NCBI GenBank assembly: GCA_023853785.1
Contig: JAJIRX010000207.1
Location: 1 to 25,945, forward strand
Origin: Psilocybe azurescens
Lineage: Eukaryota; Basidiomycota; Agaricomycetes; Agaricales; Agrocybaceae
Reading direction: 5' to 3'
DNA: 25,945 bases
The notes beneath the pieces are model-generated. The model was not told the DNA's origin. It was given only the letters and a program-made list of their open reading frames with translations, and made no database searches. A program made the translations under genes and the position numbers. This document shows positions 10,549 to 19,984 of this stretch, piece after piece; position 1 is the first letter of the stretch; each line of letters starts with the position of its first letter.

Positions 10549-12210
10549 TCGCAAGTGCCCCTGTACAGTGTCATGTCCTCCGACTCCTCCTACCCACAGT
10601 AGTGAATGCGCGTCATCCTCGCCTCTAACTGTGGAATGCTTATGGAACTCGGAATTGCACCTTTTATCACTTCGGGAATTATCATGCAACTTTTGGTGGT
10701 GTCAATCTTATCGGTATCAATATCAGTCTTAAGAACGATCGGGCGTTGAGTGGTGCTCAGAAACATGAGTGTTGTCTCGTCTTGTGCACTGTCATGTACA
10801 TTCTGATCCTCCATCCGCACCTTTCTCTTCATTTTCTGTAATCTCTTTATATATGCATGCGCTCGAAGAAGCATACATACTGACTAAAATTTCTCAGTGT
10901 TTGCTCTCATTGTCGCACTCAGCCAAACCACTGTCTATGTTCTCACAGGGCTCTACAGCCAGCCATCTGACCTCGGGACCGGCATGTACCTCTTGCTCAT
11001 CATCCAGCTCATTGTCGCCACACTCATCGTCATTCTACTTGACAAGCTCCTGCAGAAGGGTATGGTCTCGGATCGGGCATCAACCTGTTCATCGCAACCA
11101 ACATCTGCAAGTCTATCGTGTGGAAGGCGTTCTCGCCTACCACTGTGAATATCAGTCATGGGAGCAAGTTTGAAGGCGCGCTCATTGTGCTGTTCCATCT
11201 GCTTTTCACTTGACACAATAAAGGCCGCACTCTCTGTGAGGCGTTCTGGAGGGAGCGCCTGCCGAATGTTATGTCCCTCATATTATTTTTGCAGTGGTGA
11301 TCTACTTGCAGGGCCTTACAATTGAGATCCCTGTGAGGAGTAATCGGTTCAGAGGACAAAGGGGGATGTACCCTATGAAGCTGTTCTACACAAGCAATAT
11401 GCCGATCATGCTGCAGAGCGCATTGACAAGCAATGTGTTCATTGTGTCACAGAAGCTGGCAACTCGATTCCTGCGGAACTTGTCGGTTAAAGTTTTGGGT
11501 GTTTGGGAGGTTAGTTTTCTGTTTTTTTCTTTCTCTAAGGATGTCGGGGTGCTGACATGTTTTCACTGTTCTTTTACTACTTTTTCTATCCCGTTCCTTC
11601 CTGTATCCAGACCCTCAAAGACTCCCTGCAACTCCGGGCCACAAGCAGGATCGCATACTACGTGTCCCCACTGCACACACTCAAAGAAGCCGTGCTAGAC
11701 CCGATTCACACCGCCATCTACATTGCCTTCATGCTCAGTGCATGTGCGCTGCTAAGTAAGACGTGGATCGAGATCTCTGGGAGTGGACCAAGGGATGTGG
11801 CGAAGCAGCTGAAGGACCAGCAGATGGTGGGTTTTTTATTGTTGCTCATTTATGTTGAGTTATGCTAATTCCCTCTCCCACCAACTAGGTCATGGCCAGC
11901 CATTGCAAAGGCTCGATGTACAAGGAGCTCAAGCACGTCATTCCAATGGCGGCTGCATTTGGTGGCGCAATCCTTGGCTTGCTCTCTGTCGCGGCAGACC
12001 TTTCTGGTGCAATTGGGAGCGGCACAGGGATCTTGGTGGCTGTTACTATTATTTACAGCTGTGAGTTTTTATCATATTTTCGCCTCTTTTGTAGAGAGGA
12101 TTATCGCTGCTGATTTAATCGGATCTTTTCTTTCTGTGAATGTAGACTGGGAGATCGGCATGCACAAATTGGGTGGGCCTGAGATGGCTGCATTTGGTGA
12201 TCTGCTATAA
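10549..12210 (+). pseudogene. sec61: Sec61 alpha (translocon channel subunit) pseudogene, N-terminus cut off by the retrotransposon
   Basis: Sec61 alpha is the ten-helix channel of the ER translocon. Readable blocks include [105 protein letters not shown] and [17 protein letters not shown], in family order to TAA at 12208. Inferred exons: 10549-10764, 10898-11509, 11611-11826, 11889-12060 and 12146-12210. Lesions: TAG TGA at 10600-10605 where the family has Tyr-Trp; a frame change near 10697; splice donor ATGAGT instead of GTGAGT at 10765; a lost base near 11060; TGA at 11211 for a Trp; and a small deletion near 11283. From intron 2 onward the gene reads cleanly. About 50 N-terminal residues should lie left of the window. 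Sec61 alpha is essential, so another copy must exist. Confidence 0.95.
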
Positions 12211-13188
12211 ATAAAATAATTGACATTGACATTGACATTGCCTTCTGCACTCTCTCCATACCCTGCCCACCGCCTTCGCCTTCGCGATTCCCCACGTTTA
12301 TATTCACTTCCCTCTCCTTTCCTTCTCTTTTTGTTTCTTGTTGAGAAACATATTGGGCCATAATGGTGTTAGTGGGGAGGGATGGTGGATGGCGAATGCA
12401 GTATAATTTATAGTTTCTGTTCAATTGTTCATTGTCTGTATACAAAAAGAGTTAATGGTTAGGTGCCCAGGGTGTAAGAGGGCGTTTGAACCTTCATTGC
12501 GTGAAAGGGAATGAAAAATAGCTGGATGGGAAGAGCAATTAGGGTTGGGATTGGGAGGAATTTTACGATTGGGTGTGTAGAGAAGGTGAAGTTGGTGTCT
12601 CTTCGTGTTTTGTGCAAAACATTATGTCTTACAGTTATGGCTTATAATCCATTACGTCCCTTCGAGCTCTGAGAGTGATTTTTGACAAAAGAAAGCGGCA
12701 GGGGTTTACGTTTCCGTGAGGTACGTAGGCAAGTTCAAACATGTGTTGGCACTTGCTAGAGGGAAAGAAAACCGGATTTGGTTGACATGTCCCTTTGAAC
12801 TGTTTGCATCGCACATTGTGTTTTGTCTTACAGCCAAAGACTCTATTACATGCTTGTTGCTCGTTGGCAATTATTGAACTTGCAGCAGAGATGCCGCTTT
12901 GGCTTTATACTTTCCTTTCTCGACACCCTTGCTCTCCCCTCTGAGTCAATACCCACTGATCCACTAAGTCTACTAGGCTCAAATCACCCGGGTGACCATG
13001 ACCTCATTCATTGTTGGCTGAATCAATATTCTCAATGTAACCGCTCTGGTGTTCTTAATTGTGATATCAATCAGATGCCCACCATCTATTGGTCTGTGGT
13101 ACTCATGAGATAGTCTCTTGTAGACAGCTTTGATATCAAGGGTGAACTTTTTTGTTGTGTGACGTTCGATGATATGAAGTCTGTTATT
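12211..13188. other. intergenic, no supported gene
   Basis: This begins with the 3' flank of the Sec61 relic, including an ATTGAC microsatellite at 12217-12241. Two overlapping opposite-strand frames (12823-13113 plus and 12979-13203 minus) are open for 75-96 codons. I recognise no family in either, and the minus frame starts inside the inverted repeat. I see no RNA gene. Confidence 0.6.
12217..12241. repeat. ATTGAC hexamer microsatellite
   Basis: About four tandem copies of ATTGAC lie seven bases after the Sec61 stop codon. Confidence 0.9.
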
Positions 13189-13270
13189 TATCACACCCTC
13201 CAAACCATGTCAGAAAATGCTTATATAAAGTGCGGACTTTAAAATGCCGATCCGCCCCTGTTGCATCAAT
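13189..13270 (+). repeat. left terminal inverted repeat
   Basis: It runs from TATCACACCCTCC to TTGCATCAAT and is the inverse of 13884-13954. The core AATGCTTATATAAAGTGC is identical in both arms and contains a TATATAA sequence that could act as a promoter for inward transcription. Confidence 0.85.
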
Positions 13271-13322
13271 GTAGATCTCGTCCTTTCCTCCCCTTGACGC
13301 GATCTTGAATGTATTCTCCTTA

Positions 13323-13760
13323 TTATACCACTTGAAACTGCTTTTTGGGACTTTTTGAATGGTTTAGAATGACTTTGAATCCTCTAGCATGGCTGGAAAT
13401 CCCTTGAGGATCTAATTGCCCAGAGGTATGATTCGGATTGTAGAACATTATTTTCAACAGCTCTCCGACAGAATCAAACTCTGAGTCCTTCAGAAGCTCC
13501 TCCATTTTCTTGAACTTCATTGCTAACTTCTGTTCTTCATTCTGGGGCAACTGAATCTGTCGTGGTTGGCTGGAAGATCCACCCAGGTAGCCAAGCTCAT
13601 TGAATGGAGAGCTGAGCAGAGGAGATAGCAATGTTGTAGGAGATGATTCCTGAAGTTCATTTGGTGAAGATGGAGGGAGGGAACTTGGAGCAGATGACAG
13701 AAGATGGGACATGTAAGCTGGTGTTTCTGGTACTTGAATAACGGGTATTTTCTTGAAGGT
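13323..13760 (-). pseudogene. ORF remnant inside the TIR element, possibly the N-terminus of a transposon-linked agaric protein family
   Basis: An open frame of 129 codons from 13712 extends upstream, without an ATG, to about 13760 (VPETPAYMSH). It begins serine/proline-rich and ends with a compact segment, KKMEELLKDSEFDSVGELL followed by KIMFYNPN. That segment resembles the start of multi-copy agaricomycete proteins, including those annotated with DUF6589, that open with a 'single helix, GF.S.GEFL, F' block. This is memory of a pattern, not a search. The stop comes about 50 bp before the left TIR, where a GT (GTATAA) might have been a splice donor, so the C-terminal part of any transposase is missing. 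Confidence 0.4.
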
Positions 13761-13883
13761 TCAAACAGTTCTGATGTTTTTTTCATCCTTAGAGATGTCT
13801 CGAATAAATATTAATTGAATTTGCGGCAGTAGAGAAGGTAGAAATGCAATAAACATGTTGAGAGTAGAAGGGACATAGGCGAT

Positions 13884-13954
13884 ATTGATGCAACATGGTT
13901 TAAAACTCTGCACTTTATATAAGCATTTCCTGACATGGTTCGGAGGGCATGATA
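13884..13954 (-). repeat. right terminal inverted repeat
   Basis: The reverse complement reads TATCATGCCCTCCGAACCATG and then GTCAGGAAATGCTTATATAAAG. It differs from the left arm at a few bases and lacks about 11 bp near the inner end. Confidence 0.85.
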
Positions 13955-14588
13955 GAAACAGGACTAGAAACAGGACTATTCATGAGAGCACTTGATGGCC
14001 CATGGGAGAAGACTAAAGATCACGTTATCCTCGATTATTCATCTCAGACATACCTCCTGAATTCTCTCCCTCTATCTCTCAAATGTGTACCTGCTAATCG
14101 GGCTACTGTATAACTAAACGGAAGGGCTTAAGTCATCCATCAGTAAATTATGGAAAATCCTATGAAGCATTATGAACCCCAAAAATGCATTGTAGAGGGT
14201 CATCTGCATTATGAACTAGTCATCATATTATAGGCTGACTCATGATGCATTATATTGTAAGAAGTTGCTAGGTTTTAAAAATATTCCAGATGTAATTTCA
14301 TGAGTTTGTCATATTGATGCTGGATTATTATGAGTTATTAATAGAATATTTCAAAAACAATATTGCAAGTTCATAATAGTCATGCAGGGACAATGCTGAG
14401 CATGGGCCCACCTGACTTGAATCCAACCCCTGACGCTCAAGAACCCTTAAATCCCATAAACCCCCAGAGCCCAAGGACCATCAATTTCAATAAGTCCCCC
14501 AGAGCCCAAGAACCCTCAGTTTCAATAAGTCCCCCAATCTCACTGCCCTCAGAAGTAAACTGCCATTTGGAATGACCAGCAACAGCAC
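13955..14588. other. intergenic, AT-rich, with a 35-bp tandem duplication
   Basis: The motif GCATTATGAA recurs several times between 14166 and 14260. A small frame (14363-14575) is open mainly because it spans a 35-bp duplication whose length is not a multiple of three; it has no recognisable family and I do not call it a gene. Confidence 0.55.
14461..14530. repeat. 35-bp tandem duplication
   Basis: Copy one is 14461-14495 and copy two 14496-14530. Each begins CCCCCAGAGCCCAAG and ends TTTCAATAAGT, with three mismatches between them. A further CCCCCA begins a third, truncated copy. Confidence 0.95.
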
Positions 14589-14890
14589 TGTGACGATCCG
14601 GTACTTTCTCACAATCCTTTTATCTATTATTTTCTTTATCTTATCTTTCTGACTTCGACTCCATATACATTCCGTTGATATACCTTTTGACCCTATGTTT
14701 TACACACTTACCCCTTGATTATAACTACTCCCTTTGGACTCTATAGATTAGTTCTAGAACATTATCCTACAGTATAAATACAGGCCCTGTTGTAGCTACA
14801 GATCCCCCAGTGAACACAGAACACTTATACCTGTCTTTATTACCTCTGAGCTTCACTCTACCACCTTTCCGTGTGACCAAATGATCTAAC
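14589..14890 (+). repeat. possible solo LTR or LTR fragment
   Basis: The stretch opens with TGTGACGATCCGGTAC, a start style seen in fungal Ty3/gypsy LTRs. It has a TATA-like AGTATAAATACAGG at 14771-14784 followed by a plausible leader. I could not find a matching CA end with a 5-bp duplication of the preceding AGCAC, and no second copy is in the window. The right boundary is a guess. Confidence 0.35.
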
Positions 14891-15579
14891 CAAAACTATA
14901 CTTGGCTTGATGGCCGTTGCTTTGCACGGGCGTGAACGAGGCCTTTTTTCCTTTTTTTGTAGGACTGATTTGAACCATCCTTGATTATTTATTATTTATT
15001 CTTAATATTATTACTTGTTCTTAAATAACAATTTTTGCATCGAAAATTTATAATTACATATATTGAACAATTAACTACCACATTATCAAAAAACTAGTGA
15101 AAAGGGGCCGTTTTATTATGTCAGGGCCAGATTTTGTAGTTTTGGTACATTTTCACAAATATGTTGATTATCGCATTAAACATAAAAATATAAAAATACA
15201 GAATAACATGCATGAGTTCTGAGAATGCCAAGAATTAGATCTTAAAGGAGCAGCAGTTACAAACACCACACCTCAAGAGGGTTCATGTTCACAAGTCAAT
15301 AAAATCTCGGTTAACGAAAAGACAGAAAATACAACATACCTCATCATCTTTAACAGGTTCAAACAGAAGGCTTCATATTTGTCTCGTTTCTTCACTATTT
15401 CTTTCCGCCCTGCTCGTCGTCTTCTTGAGCAATCATTGGTGTGTTCAGATGAGTTTTGTACATATTGGTCTTTGAACATGTTGTCGAGGTACATATAGTC
15501 TGTTCAGCAAGCTGGTAAGAATATTTCTATCGAGAATGGCATGACATACCTTTCTTCCATCGCTGGAGAGATCGCAAAA
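14891..15579. other. intergenic, no supported gene
   Basis: AT-rich to about 15240. From 15273 to 15494 the minus strand is open for 73 codons with charged residues (RRRRAGRKEIVKKRDKYEAF) and is flanked by a possible splice donor (GTATGT, minus, near 15337). It may belong with the coding patch at 15580-15726, but I recognise no family. Confidence 0.4.
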
Positions 15580-15726
15580 TCAACGCCCGGTTAGGAACTT
15601 GGGATTCAACCTTGCTTTCCGATAATAGACAACCAGGAACACATGAAGCGCCTCAGACGCCAACCAACAATCGATCTTGGGATCGCGCATTCTGTTGAAG
15701 AGCCACGTATTAGCCCATGTGGATCA
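15580..15726 (-). pseudogene. unidentified coding patch, minus strand
   Basis: A frame without a start codon reads about 47 residues with balanced, protein-like composition (TWANTWLFNRMRDPKIDCWL, then ASEALHVFLVVYYRKARLNP) to TGA at 15580-15582. It has an upstream stop and no ATG, so it would have to be an internal exon or a relic. Composition is the only evidence. Confidence 0.3.
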
Positions 15727-15839
15727 GAGGTCACATTGTCTCGAGTTTTGCTGCTACTAAGATGTGAGTTAATCGTGCCATGCATAAACAAAATCATTAT
15801 ATATGCGCACCGTTAGTTAGGTTTAAAGCCTATTCGTGC

Positions 15840-15986
15840 TTTTATGAGGTGGGGCTGTTGAGTGATAGTTTGTTGCCCGTTACGAGTGTTGTGGATCCAG
15901 TGATGGAGGAGGAGATCAAGGCTATGTTGGTTGACATGTAGAAGTGGGCTGGGTTTGCGAAAGTGTCAATGAGCATTGACCCATGA
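15840..15986 (+). pseudogene. unidentified coding patch, plus strand, with an in-frame stop
   Basis: The frame reads FYEVGLLSDSLLPVTSVVDP, then VMEEEIKAMLVDM, a TAG at 15939-15941, then KWAGFAKVSMSIDP and TGA. The text on both sides of the TAG looks like one protein, with a charged residue as the likely original. I do not recognise the family. Confidence 0.35.
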
Positions 15987-16248
15987 TCTGTGTAAGGTAA
16001 AAGCGGCAAATTCTGGCATTAGCTTCGTGTATCATTTAATGAAATACTCACCTTGCTAATTTACTTGAGTGTCGAGGTCTTGTTTTCAGACGTCTATGAA
16101 AGGCCATTCCTTTATCGACCCGGTCAACCTCCCACCAGAACAAAGTATATGAGTATATTTTCAGCCTATAGATCTATGATCAATAGACCGTCAGTATTAC
16201 TCTGTTGTGCTCGTAGTACCGAATTAATATGGTGGTCGTCATCTGAGC

Positions 16249-16330
16249 GAGGTAAAAGCTCTTGTTAGTGAACGCTTTGTTGTTCAAGGTCTTCGTACCT
16301 GCTGCGAGTACAACTTGCAACCTGATCCAT
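16249..16330 (+). pseudogene. unidentified exon-like patch followed by a GTAAGC donor
   Basis: The frame EVKALVSERFVVQGLRTCCE YNLQPDP is protein-like and ends at a good splice donor (GTAAGC, 16331). It may be part of the same lost gene as 15840-15986, but no family is recognised. Confidence 0.3.
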
Positions 16331-18480
16331 GTAAGCTGTATTTTCAGAGGTGTATGTTGTCCCCTTCGTGGATAGTCGTTCCAGCGTCTTTTGAAGCTTT
16401 AATGGGAAGTGAGATTCATTGTCAGAACTTCAGAAAGAAACTGACATTGACTGAATTTTACAACCTGGATTCGGCCTAAGTCGGCATGTGATCTGTTGTC
16501 CTGCTTCGACTCCCTCGAATCGAAACTCGCCCTCGCAAGAAGTCAAGAACTCCTAGATACTTATATTCAGCCTCTGTATGATTTTAATGTCGTCAGACGG
16601 ACAGAACATTTGTCGTCATATCACAAATTCGTTGTTGTACAATCAGTACAGCGGCGACGGCATTCGTCTTACTAGCACCTGACTTTGCAAACTTCAATGT
16701 CTTGCGAATCTATCCTTGCGCCCTCGCGACCGTTAACTGGTAAGCTGTTTACATCAACAGTTATATAGAGCAAAGTTTACCGACAATCGTCAACTTCTAG
16801 TAAGGTAACCGGTCTTTGTTGTCAATAGGGTTCAACTTCCATCAGAACTTCGATGATGTTCTCCCTCGATCTGTTTCGCGGATTCACTTTCTATCAAACA
16901 CGAGCTGTATTGCTGTTGCATGTTCAATGTGTCAACAAATAAGTCTGTATCAGTGACAGGTGAGTCTACCTTCTGTATTTGAAACGTACATAGACGACTA
17001 ACCAGAAGATATACACGCATAGTAATGCGAACGCTTCGCAGCATCTATTTCTAAATCGACACCTTCACGAAGCATGGACTGTATGATTTGAACAATATGG
17101 TGCAAGGATGAGCATATGATTGGTACAGATTGTGTTGTCTGTGTCAGTTTAAGATTGTTTGAGAGGAACTCGGTCGTCAGTTCAATTCAGACAAAGTGTT
17201 TGAAGGTGCATGTTCCTCTTTTTCTTCTTTTCTTTTTTTTCACCCGCAACATGACATCTTCACTTTCTTGAGGCAGAGTTGTGGATAGTCTATGTATAGA
17301 CTACAAGGATACTGATGTTGCAATCAATAGAGACTCTGCATAACACGATGTGGCGCGTGGTCTTCAGCATAATGCTCTTATTGTTGCTGTCTGAATGACA
17401 TGCGGTGAGTGATTGTTTTATTTCATACAATATATGGCTTCACTCAACACATTTCCTCACGTTGCAGCCTTTCGAGCAACAAAGAAGAAAAAATGGTTGA
17501 TGTGTATTGCATGGCGAAGTTTCAGTATTACAGGGGTGACAAGCACCTGCAAGTTATGTGTTTTCAGATATCTAAGAATGGCCTTCGATTCAAAACTCAC
17601 TTGTAGAATGTCACAATCTGGAGGAGGATTGTCCGTGCGGGCGAGATATCGTTTTCCAGTCCAATCAACTGTTGGGAACTGTCCAGTGCAAACGTTGAGG
17701 TCTCACCCCACTTCATCAGATTCCTCGAGCTTTGTGTTTGTATGGACAGTTGATGCGTCTGAACGATCTGAGCTTTTGTCCTATTATGAACGTCGAGCAG
17801 GTTTTTTTTAGATAGCAGCTCGACGGAATGGCTGAAGGTACGTCTGGCTGCATATACATTGTCAGTAATTTCTACTGTTCTGCTAACATCGATCAGCTGC
17901 ATATGACAGAGTACGACGTAGCATACCTTGGTTGTTTGTGCCATTACGACGTGAGCTGCGACACGGTGGAAGGCAAAGTGCCGACACCTCTCGTCGTTCA
18001 CGGTGTGCCCCAAATTTCTCTTCTCTTTGGTCGCTTCGTGCTGCCAATCTTCTCGGCGTGGTCCTGCCGATGATCAAATTTAGCTAATAAGTAAGGTACA
18101 TGTTCTCTTAATCTATCGCAAACGTATTGAACTCACTGCATAGACACAAGGAACAGTAGAATTGCTACCAGTATCCAGCAATGTTTGACTGAATTTACCG
18201 CTTGCAATTTGCATTGTGTGGCATATGATATACATGGACCGACTCTCTTTCTTTTTATTTTTGAGGTGCGTAGCCTAGAGCTGCTTTTGTTCGAGTTCGA
18301 TGAAATCAATGACCTGACATTGTGTTGTTGCTCGTGGTGTCTACGAGCAACATCAAGATATTTGCTATCACCGTACTCGGACAGCTTGTCACGATGAAAA
18401 CTTTCCGAAGTGGGGCTTTCTCACCTTCTCTCATTACTATATACAACATTCACTCCTTTCTTTAGCCTAAACCGCTCATT
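16331..18480. other. long intergenic stretch, no supported gene
   Basis: Several frames of 60-138 codons are open on both strands (for example 17413-17811 plus and 17597-18013 minus). They overlap each other and match no family I know. No tRNA, rRNA or repeat array is visible. A TATA-like CTATATACA at about 18438 lies near the right edge, about 40 bp upstream of the membrane-protein start. Confidence 0.5.
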
Positions 18481-19596
18481 ATGAGCATCAGTACCTGTAC
18501 GTCGTTTGTATCGTGTGCTTCCTTGAGTTCTCGCTGATCATCTCCGGCAGCTGTCCTCAAAGGCATAATTGCCGTTCACTTTACGGCCATCGCTACAACA
18601 TTCGTTCGCCTCGTTTATCGTTACCTCTGCTATTTTATATGGCTCGATGATATATTTGCTGCAGTTACTGCGACAGGAAATGGTGCAATTGCTGGTTGGT
18701 TGATATACCTCCGTATGTGGCATTTCCCTTCAAAGTTTTCTTTTTGTAATTTGTTCATTTGAACGCTCTAGTTATTGTCTCAAAGGCTGGAAAGCCTCAT
18801 TCTTATCATATCGAACTAGCGATAGGTTTCTTCGTCGTTTGGTGAGACGCCGCTAGCTTATTCGTATCCACTTGTGTTGGATGTTGTGTACTCATCGTGA
18901 CTTATAGGTCTTCACGCGCCAGTTTTATCATGGGTCCTGCACGAGTTCACAAGGATTCCAAAACACTCGTTCTCACAGCTTCAATTTTTACGTGTATGGT
19001 ACTGGTTGTTGGCACGTTATACGGGGTGCTCGCCGCTGTTCTGTGTCGTGTTAGGGTGGAATACCAAGATGATAGACTGCATATTTGCTCACCTCCACAT
19101 ACTTTGATGATATGCGCGTTCATAAGTGTGTATTTTACTTAAAATTGCTCGACATAAAGATTCTCATTAAAGCATTCAGCGGAATTATTAGTTGACGCTG
19201 GTATCCTCTACCACAATTGGAGATTGCTTGTGCACGTCTCCCGGGGCATCCTTTGCACACCATGGGTCATTGCCTACGACTTCGCCATTTTGGGTTTCTG
19301 CAGCAACATCATCGTCCTCATCAGCAGTGCTGTATGCCTGGCTGCCCTCTTAGCACGTGATACAGCAGCTTCCACAACCCTCGTTTATGTTGTCAATTCG
19401 GCAGTAAGTGCATCATTTCCCTTAGTTCCGAGTAGATGACTTACCTCCTTTTTATTTCATCCATAAAATTTAGACAGCATTCTCGGTAGTTGCGACTAAT
19501 ATTTCCGTGGCTATCGGTTTTTGTCTCAAAGGATATCCATACCATCGGCCAACGTTGCACAGGACATCGGTTCTTCTTTTGGATTACAAACAATAG
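18481..19596 (+). CDS. multi-pass membrane protein, rhodopsin-domain-like fungal family
   Basis: I infer a six-exon gene: 18481-18496, 18551-18712, 18772-18841, 18908-19125, 19180-19403 and 19474-19596. All introns are GT-AG and 54-70 nt long. The joined frame gives 270 residues, ATG to TAG, with no internal stop. Hydrophobic segments fall at about residues 39-62, 74-92, 102-128, 148-166, 186-214 and 222-248, plus a weaker one near 8-24. The block VRLVYRYLCYFIWLDD resembles the 'R..R....WDD' signature after the first helix of fungal rhodopsin-domain-like proteins, and VVWSSRASFIMGPAR and HNWRLL also fit. No ligand or function is known for this basidiomycete group. A TATA-like element lies at about 18438. 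It is the only gene here that reads intact across all exons. The tiny first exon is the least certain part. Confidence 0.7.
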
Positions 19597-19984
19597 TCAT
19601 ATCTAGGGATAATTTGAAGGTTCAAGGAACAGAGGATGACGCAAAGGCCAATATGTATTCTGAGGGTATTAACAGAAGTGCTTAGCATTTGATTTTGTCT
19701 GCAATCCGTATATATTTTGTATCGGCTTTCAACGTAAACCATCTTGCGGTGTATGTCTGTTCTAATATAAAATTGTGTCATTTACTGTTTGTTCTTGCTC
19801 TATTACAAAATTGTGTATGAAATTGAGTATGCAACTAGTAGAGCTCTAGTACGATGTGAAGCGCTCATCAAAAAGAAAATTAATAAAGAATTTCCCTCCT
19901 TGTAGAAAGCAAAAAGACACCGCTTGTCGATGAAGCACGAAAATTATATACAGAAAGTATCTAGCTGGGCAAATGGGTACTGAC
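19597..19984. other. intergenic between convergent features
   Basis: This is the 3' flank of the plus-strand membrane-protein gene and of the minus-strand Spt5-like relic. It is AT-rich and I see no gene. Confidence 0.6.

Larger units (their letters stand above)
13189..13954. mobile_element. terminal-inverted-repeat element of about 0.77 kb (non-autonomous DNA transposon candidate)
   Basis: Two inverted arms bound this segment (13189-13270 and 13884-13954). They share AACCATGTCA, AATGCTTATATAAAGTGC and TTGCATCAAT in inverted order, with about 11 extra bases in the left arm. The interior is about 610 bp and holds part of one reading frame on the minus strand (13323 to about 13760). Long TIRs around a truncated coding remnant suggest a deletion derivative of a DNA transposon. 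I could not find a clear target-site duplication next to the arms, so the exact ends and superfamily are uncertain. Confidence 0.75.

Noticed and set aside
12823..13203. Overlapping plus and minus ORFs of 75-96 codons
   Set aside because: There is no family likeness, no splice or promoter support, and the minus ORF starts inside the inverted repeat.
17413..18013. Overlapping opposite-strand ORFs of 132 and 138 codons
   Set aside because: Neither shows a motif or domain and each is explained by the other's codon complement.
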